A stretch of 12,002 bases of DNA from JACKOF01 sp041571855 (GTDB lineage: Bacteria; Pseudomonadota; Gammaproteobacteria; Pseudomonadales; Porticoccaceae), in contig JBFFTH010000054.1 in NCBI GenBank assembly GCA_041571855.1, forward strand, positions 1 through 12,002. Direction: 5' to 3'. Positions 7,465 to 12,002 of the stretch are shown one piece after another (within the stretch, counting starts at the first letter, position 1; each line of letters begins with the position of its first letter). The translations under genes were made by a program, and so were the position numbers. The notes under the pieces were generated by a model. It did not search any database. It was not told where the DNA came from and saw only the letters and a list, made by a program, of their open reading frames with translations.

Positions 7465-8201
7465 TCTTTTTGGGCAGCTGGACAGTGGAGCCCGGGTTTT
7501 TAGGCACCCCGGCCGGGGACGCCTTTTCGTCTCTGGAAAAATGCTTTGCGGCCGAGGGTGAGGAAATAACCCGTGATACCATCAGCCATGTGGTGGTGGT
7601 AACTGTCGGTGGCAAGCGCTACTACGTCAAGCGGTATACAGCTCGGGGCAATGGTATTGCAAAGTGTATAGGGCCCAGAAAAGCCCGGGGCGAGTGGCGA
7701 AACCTGCTGCTGTTTCGTGAGATGGGGCTGACCGTACCGCCGATCGTTGCCTATGGCAAGCGGGGGCAGCGAGGTGTGCTGGTGACGGAAGAGGTCCCGC
7801 AAACGGCAGACCTCTCCGATCTTGCGGAACAGAATGCACCGCAACTCAAGGATCCGGCCTGGATAATGCCGGTGATAGAGCAGGTTGCTGAAGGGACTCG
7901 CAGAATGCACCGGCGGGGCTTTGCTCACAATGATCTCAAGTGGCGCAACCTGCTGGTAACTATGCAGGGGGAACCCAAGGTGTATTTTATTGATTGCCCC
8001 TCTGGCAGGACCTGGTGCGGACCATTTCTGGAATACCGAATTGTCAAAGACCTTGCCTGTCTCGACAAGGTGGCCAGATACCACCTGACCGAGGAGCAGA
8101 GAATGCATTTTTATCATGTCTATTCAGGCAAGCAGGCGCTGGATGAAGAAGACAGGAAGCGCATCAGAAAAATCCTCAAATTTTTCCGGGGGCGCGAGTA
8201 G
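7461..8201 (+). CDS. WapP-like lipopolysaccharide core kinase (Kdo/WaaP kinase family)
   Basis: This is a predicted small ATP-dependent kinase acting on an LPS core sugar, most likely a heptose. The positional equivalent in P. aeruginosa (PA5008) is called wapP. It is 246 aa. Visible motifs are YYVKRYT with ATP-binding K57, an REWRN-like alphaC segment (GEWRNLLLFREMG), a canonical active loop HNDLKWRN with H156, catalytic D158, K160 and metal-binding N163, and YFIDCPSG with metal-binding D178. It lacks the His-for-Asn change seen in WaaP, so it belongs to a different branch of the fold. The start is a TTG overlapping the waaP stop, backed by a good Shine-Dalgarno. The stop codon TAG shares its last base with the next gene's GTG and lies in the loop of a terminator-like hairpin. 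Kinase assignment is strong; the exact phosphate position is inference. Confidence 0.88.
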   Translation: MIFLGSWTVEPGFLGTPAGDAFSSLEKCFAAEGEEITRDTISHVVVVTVGGKRYYVKRYTARGNGIAKCIGPRKARGEWRNLLLFREMGLTVPPIVAYGKRGQRGVLVTEEVPQTADLSDLAEQNAPQLKDPAWIMPVIEQVAEGTRRMHRRGFAHNDLKWRNLLVTMQGEPKVYFIDCPSGRTWCGPFLEYRIVKDLACLDKVARYHLTEEQRMHFYHVYSGKQALDEEDRKRIRKILKFFRGRE

Positions 8202-8219
8202 TGAAGCGCCGTTTTTTTT
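8191..8219 (+). terminator. Terminator-like hairpin plus T8 spanning a stop/start junction
   Basis: GGCGC (8191-8195) and GCGCC (8206-8210) form a five-pair all-GC stem, followed by one G and then eight T (8212-8219), the layout of an intrinsic terminator. The 10-nt loop contains both the TAG of the upstream kinase gene and the GTG start of the next. The stem is short for a strong terminator, and ribosomes finishing the upstream gene would open it, so a conditional (polarity) role is more likely than a fixed stop. Confidence 0.3.
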
Positions 8220-8971
8220 ACCTTTCACCGGAAAGCAAGGCGCTGTTTTCGGCCCATGGCTTGACAAATTTTGAGGCGTTATGGGGAGCGAGGATTACAC
8301 TGGTTGACGAGCCAAACCGGGATGGCAAAGGATGGAGCGAGGTTGGGGTTCTTGAGTTGGGGAACAATGATGGCAACCTCCACAGGTTCTATCTCAAGCG
8401 CCAGTTAAATTACAACGGACGCCGCCTCAAGAACCCGCTGCAGAAAGTGCCCCTGGCGTTGCGCGAGTGGCGCAATATAGAGGCTCTGGAAGGTGCTGGC
8501 ATTGCTACCATGAAGGTCGCCTGTGCTGCTCGAGACCGGGTGCGTGGTTCTGACAGGGCGCTGTTTGCGACCTTTGAGCTTGCGGGGTACCTGGATATGT
8601 ATGCCTGGTGGCAGCAGAAGCATTCTGTGGATGAAAAAATTGCTGCACTTAAAGCCATCGGCAGCCTGGCGGCAGAACTGCACAATGCCAAGTACAATCA
8701 CAGTTGCTTTTACCCGAAACACATCTATATCAGGGAAACCGATGCCAGTGATGTTCGGATGATTGATCTGGAAAAAAGTCGGCGCATCTTTACTCGCCGG
8801 GGAGCGATTCGCGATCTGGATACTCTGCTGCGGAGACTTGATTTCCTCTCGGAGGAGGAAGTCGGTCAGCTGCTGTCGGCCTACCGCAATGCGGCTGAGG
8901 CGGGCTGGCGAGATGGCAGGCTTGAGAAGGCCCTCTATGGCCAGGCAGTTATAAAGGAGGCTAAAGGGTAA
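8201..8971 (+). CDS. InaA/WapQ-like LPS kinase homologue with atypical active-site loop
   Basis: This is a kinase-fold protein of the lipopolysaccharide kinase (InaA) group, 256 aa, in the position of P. aeruginosa PA5007 (called wapQ). N-lobe RFYLKRQ supplies K66, and LREWRNIEAL with E and N residues fits the alphaC region. The active-site loop reads HSCFYPKHIYI (H167, C169, H174). Aligned to WaaP's HRDFYLCHFLL, Cys stands where the catalytic Asp should be. The later metal-binding Asp is kept in MIDLEKSR (D189). Whether it phosphorylates a core heptose by an altered mechanism or is a pseudokinase cannot be decided; from memory, InaA relatives share the YPKH wording. The start is GTG sharing a base with the upstream TAG, with a G-rich stretch about eight bases before it. 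Codons 4-7 contain an eight-T run. It ends TAATG into the next gene. Confidence 0.83.
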   Translation: MKRRFFYLSPESKALFSAHGLTNFEALWGARITLVDEPNRDGKGWSEVGVLELGNNDGNLHRFYLKRQLNYNGRRLKNPLQKVPLALREWRNIEALEGAGIATMKVACAARDRVRGSDRALFATFELAGYLDMYAWWQQKHSVDEKIAALKAIGSLAAELHNAKYNHSCFYPKHIYIRETDASDVRMIDLEKSRRIFTRRGAIRDLDTLLRRLDFLSEEEVGQLLSAYRNAAEAGWRDGRLEKALYGQAVIKEAKG

Positions 8972-10380
8972 TGGGCGTGGTCACTCTTGCCGATCTCAGG
9001 CAGGCCGAAATCGGCCTGGATAATAATTTCTGGCTGGAAGTGCCGGGCAGGGAGCCTCTAGAGTGTCTCGCGGTTCTGCGTCATCTGCCGGGCAAAAGGC
9101 TGGTTTTCCGCGCTCGCTGGAGCGGGGCGGAGGCGCTGGTAAAACTGTTCTTTCAGCGCAAACATTATGAGCGGGAACGACAGGGCTTGCGTGCGGCAAA
9201 GGATGCGGGAGTGCCAAGCCCAAAGGAAATCTGGAGCTATACAGCCGGAGACGAGGGCTGTCTTCTGGCCACCGAGTTTCTGGAAAACGCCGTCAGCCTG
9301 GAGGATTGCTACCGCGGTCTTACAGCCAGCCAATTGAAGCCACTGTTGCGCGATGCCCTGGGCAATATTGGCCAGTTACACAGATCCGGCTGGATGCAAT
9401 CGGATATCCACCTCGACAATTTTTTACTGAGCCAGGCAAAACTCTATGTCATCGATGGGGGCGGGATCGCAAAACTGGACGATGCGACCAATAATATCGG
9501 CCTGTTTTTCGCCCAGATGATCCCGGATTACGATGAAATGATCCCGGAAGTGTTACCCGCTTATGGTGTTGGCGTGCCTGCACTCGGTGAAGTGCAGCGG
9601 GCAGCCCTCGCACAGCGGGAGTGGCGCATTAAGCACTATGCAAAAAAGTCACTTCGCAATTGCACCCAGTTCGTCGTCAGCAAAACCTCGAAGGCATTTA
9701 CTTCAGCACAGCGCGAAGTGGCAACGCCGGTGCTCACCCGGATGATGTCGGAGCCGGAGGCAATGTTCAGCAATGCCCACTTTCTCAAGCAGGGCAATAC
9801 AGCAACCGTGGTCAAGGTGGCGGGTGAGAAAGGTGACTGGGTGCTCAAGCGCTACAATATCAAGAATTTCTGGCACGGTATCAGCCGGGCTTTTCGCCCC
9901 AGTCGCGCCAGTATTTCCTGGCAGAGTGCCTTTCGGCTGGAGTTGCTGGGTATAGCTACTGCCAAACCCCTGGCCATGCGTGAGAACCGCCTTGGGCCCC
10001 TGCGTCAGGAGGCCTACCTGTTAACAGAATTTACCGGAGGTGAAAGCCTGCAGGCGTGGATGTTAAGGCAGGGTTCCCTTCAGCCGCCGGAGTGGCTGGA
10101 TAGCCAGATTTTGAGGATGTTTAACATCCTCTGGTTCGCTCGGGTCAGTCACGGTGACATGAAGGCAACCAATCTGGTGGTGGACGGGGAACAACTGGTG
10201 GTGATCGACCTGGATGCCATGCGCTGGCACAAGTCTGGCAAGAGATTTCGCAAAGCTTTTGCCAAGGATATGCAGCGTTTTATGGACAACTGGCAAGGCA
10301 ACACCTGGCAGCACTTTCAGCGGTTGTTGCAACCAGCGGCGGATAGAGCAGGTATCATCCTCAAAAATAACAAGCTTTAG
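8971..10380 (+). CDS. Two-domain kinase-fold protein of the LPS core cluster (PA5006-like)
   Basis: This 469-aa protein carries two kinase-like domains in tandem. Domain 1 (about residues 30-200) has EALVKLFF (K58), the loop QSDIHLDNFLL with D145 and N150, and YVIDGGGI (D162). Domain 2 (about 275-455) has WVLKRYN (K293), HGDMKATN with D396, K398 and N401, and VVIDLDAMR (D413). Both therefore keep the ATP lysine, catalytic Asp, metal-binding Asn and metal-binding Asp, so both could be active. The linker (about 200-275) is rich in Lys/Arg and helix-prone. There is no signal peptide or membrane helix. The natural guess is phosphorylation of inner-core sugars, two positions or two rounds; no substrate is known to me. 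An AAGGAGG ribosome-binding site (8954-8960) precedes the ATG, which overlaps the upstream stop (TAATG). The usual database name, serine/threonine protein kinase, is probably misleading. Confidence 0.85.
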   Translation: MGVVTLADLRQAEIGLDNNFWLEVPGREPLECLAVLRHLPGKRLVFRARWSGAEALVKLFFQRKHYERERQGLRAAKDAGVPSPKEIWSYTAGDEGCLLATEFLENAVSLEDCYRGLTASQLKPLLRDALGNIGQLHRSGWMQSDIHLDNFLLSQAKLYVIDGGGIAKLDDATNNIGLFFAQMIPDYDEMIPEVLPAYGVGVPALGEVQRAALAQREWRIKHYAKKSLRNCTQFVVSKTSKAFTSAQREVATPVLTRMMSEPEAMFSNAHFLKQGNTATVVKVAGEKGDWVLKRYNIKNFWHGISRAFRPSRASISWQSAFRLELLGIATAKPLAMRENRLGPLRQEAYLLTEFTGGESLQAWMLRQGSLQPPEWLDSQILRMFNILWFARVSHGDMKATNLVVDGEQLVVIDLDAMRWHKSGKRFRKAFAKDMQRFMDNWQGNTWQHFQRLLQPAADRAGIILKNNKL

Positions 10381-10395
10381 GTTCAAACTTGGATT

Positions 10396-12002
10396 ATGAG
10401 TACAATTGTTTTAGGTTTATCAGGGGCGCTGAATCATGACTCCTCTGCGGCACTGTATATCGATAATGAGCTGGTGGCGGCAGCTGAAGAAGAGCGTTTC
10501 ATTCGCGACAAGCATGCCAAGGGCAGGATGCCGTTCGAAGCTGCCAAGTTCTGTATGAGTTATGCCGGCGTCAAGCCGGAAGACATCGACGTCGTTGCGG
10601 TACCCTTTGCGCCGATCTCCATTTTTTCCAGGGCGCGCTGGCATTTCGCCAAGCGCTATTGGTATGCCCCGGATCGCTCGCTGGACGCGCTGTTCAATGG
10701 TAACCGTCGCTACCGTCGCTACCGCAACCGCATTTTTGATCTGTTGGGTCAACTCGGTATCGACAGGGACAAAATTGAGTTCGAGCCAGTCGAGCATCAC
10801 CTCGCGCATGCTTCCAGCGCCTACCACCTGAGTGGGATTGAGGGCAAGGTAGCCATCATGGGTGTGGACGGTAAGGGTGAATACGCCACCACTTTTTTCG
10901 GTTACGGTGAAAATGGTGTGATTCACAAGATCAAGGAGTTTTACGACCCCGACTCCCTGGGCGGCCTCTATGGCGCCATGACCGAATACCTGGGCTTTGA
11001 AATGCTGGATGGCGAATACAAGGTGATGGGTATGGCACCCTACGGGGATCCGACCAAGTATGATTTCTCCCGGCTGATTGACTTCGATGGCAAGAACTTC
11101 AAGGTCAACACCAGGCTGGTAAACACCGTCGGCGTGCGTCGCTACAAGGAGAATGGCGTCGGCTTTTATTTCAGCCCGAAACTGATCGAATGGCTGGGGC
11201 CCAAGCGTGAGGGCGATATTGCCGACGAGCCCTATATCGACTACGCCGCGGTGATACAGAACCTTTACGAAACTGTCGTGCTCAAGCTGATGGATTATTA
11301 CCTGGGTGACATCCTCAAGGAGACGGGCAATATCGTATTCTCCGGCGGTGGTGCACTCAACGTGAAGCTCAACCAGAAGATTATCGCCAGGCCGGAGGTG
11401 AAACAGCTGTGGGTGCAGCCAGCGTCCGGTGATGCAGGTACCGCGGTGGGGGCGGCATCCTATGCGCTGGTGAAGCGCGGGATCACGCCGGATAAAATGG
11501 AGCACGTTTACCTCGGGCCGAAATACACCAATGAAGAGTGTATCGAGGCCTGTAAAAACCACCCGGAAAATCCGGCCTACGAAATTATCGAAAACGTGCC
11601 GCAGACCATTGCCAAACTCCTTGTGGATGGCAACCCGGTTTCCTGGTTTCAGGGTCGGATGGAGTTTGGGCCGCGGGCGCTGGGTGGGCGCTCTATTCTC
11701 GGCTGCCCAAGCGTGCCCGGAGTGGCTGATCGCATTAACGAGCAAATCAAGTTTCGCGAGCGCTGGCGCCCGTTTTGCCCCAGTATGCTGGACCGGGTTG
11801 CGCCGGAGATGTTCAAAATTGATCATCCGGCACCCTTCATGACCTTCACCTTCGAGGTGAACGACGAGTGGAAAACCCGCGTCCCGGAGGTGGTGCATGA
11901 AGACGGGACCGCTCGCGCGCAGGCGCTGAAGCGGGAGTTCAATCCCCGCTACTACGATCTGATGCTGGAAATGGAAAAACTAACCGGCAACGGCGTGGTG
12001 CT
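10396..12002 (+). CDS. Carbamoyltransferase (NodU/CmcH family), probable LPS-core O-carbamoyltransferase, 3'-truncated by window edge
   Basis: This ATP- and carbamoyl-phosphate-dependent O-carbamoyltransferase shows 535 residues before the window ends; relatives are about 570-600 aa, so only the tail is missing. The N-terminal Kae1-like domain shows VLGLSGALNHDSSAAL, EEERF, HHLAHASSAYH (H134, H135, H138, expected metal ligands), MGVDGKGEYATT (D158), MGMAPYGDP, FSGGGALNVK (316-324) and SGDAGTAVGAA. The C-terminal YrdC-like domain shows GRMEFGPRALGGRSIL (420-435) and FRERWRPFCPS. Context places it with LPS core genes, as PA5005 in P. aeruginosa, whose core carries a carbamoylated heptose II; the substrate here is inferred from that. 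The ATG at 10396 lies 15 bp after the double-kinase stop and begins exactly at the family N-terminus, but I see no good Shine-Dalgarno, unlike the tightly coupled genes upstream. Confidence 0.93.
   Translation, partial: MSTIVLGLSGALNHDSSAALYIDNELVAAAEEERFIRDKHAKGRMPFEAAKFCMSYAGVKPEDIDVVAVPFAPISIFSRARWHFAKRYWYAPDRSLDALFNGNRRYRRYRNRIFDLLGQLGIDRDKIEFEPVEHHLAHASSAYHLSGIEGKVAIMGVDGKGEYATTFFGYGENGVIHKIKEFYDPDSLGGLYGAMTEYLGFEMLDGEYKVMGMAPYGDPTKYDFSRLIDFDGKNFKVNTRLVNTVGVRRYKENGVGFYFSPKLIEWLGPKREGDIADEPYIDYAAVIQNLYETVVLKLMDYYLGDILKETGNIVFSGGGALNVKLNQKIIARPEVKQLWVQPASGDAGTAVGAASYALVKRGITPDKMEHVYLGPKYTNEECIEACKNHPENPAYEIIENVPQTIAKLLVDGNPVSWFQGRMEFGPRALGGRSILGCPSVPGVADRINEQIKFRERWRPFCPSMLDRVAPEMFKIDHPAPFMTFTFEVNDEWKTRVPEVVHEDGTARAQALKREFNPRYYDLMLEMEKLTGNGVV

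Noticed and set aside
10371..10391. Hairpin CAAGCTTT/CAAACTTG after the double-kinase gene
   Set aside because: It has an internal mismatch and a mispaired end, is AT-rich, and lacks a T-run, so it is too weak to call a terminator.
10420..11898. A 492-codon open frame on the minus strand
   Set aside because: It lies fully antisense to the carbamoyltransferase, whose motifs (HHLAHA, FSGGGALN, GPRALGGRS) are unmistakable on the plus strand. Long antisense frames are common in GC-rich genes, and I recognise no family in its translation.

Overview
The window is ordinary chromosomal DNA from a gammaproteobacterium. Its GC content is fairly high (mid to upper fifties percent by eye) and it is densely coded. 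The gene order glnE / ilvE (opposite strand) / waaF-waaC-waaG-waaP / two small kinases / one double kinase / carbamoyltransferase is, from memory, that of Pseudomonas aeruginosa PA5014-PA5005. The ilvE at this spot is of a different family type from the Pseudomonas one, so I infer a relative outside Pseudomonas, perhaps a marine Cellvibrionales-like lineage. That placement is an inference and was not tested.

Layout. Positions 1-2034 (+) hold the C-terminal two thirds or so of glnE, the bifunctional adenylyltransferase/deadenylylase of glutamine synthetase, cut by the left edge. Positions 2035-2195 are a convergent gap with a perfect 10-bp hairpin. Positions 2196-3194 (-) hold a type II branched-chain aminotransferase, ilvE. 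Positions 3195-3417 are a divergent control region with a near-perfect 12-bp direct repeat and an inverted repeat. From 3418 to the right edge, all on the + strand, runs an LPS inner-core operon: waaF, waaC, waaG, waaP, a WapP-like kinase, a WapQ/InaA-like kinase homologue, a two-domain kinase, and a carbamoyltransferase cut by the right edge. No gene-free stretch exceeds 300 bases.

How it works together. WaaC and WaaF add heptose I and II to Kdo2-lipid A, and WaaG adds the first hexose-type sugar. WaaP and the following kinase-like proteins are expected to phosphorylate the heptoses, and the carbamoyltransferase probably carbamoylates one of them, as in the Pseudomonas core. Six successive gene junctions overlap by 1-4 nt, so translation is likely coupled from waaF to the double kinase.

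Points for a second look: five kinase-fold domains in four consecutive genes; one of them with Cys in place of the catalytic Asp; a terminator-like GC hairpin plus T8 run whose loop holds the stop/start codons of one junction; an altered IRE-x-E-F motif in the deadenylylase half of GlnE; and a cysteine pattern shared by WaaF and WaaC. I see no mobile element, CRISPR array, tRNA or rRNA, and no clearly new multi-gene system. The novelty lies in details of the LPS-modification cluster.
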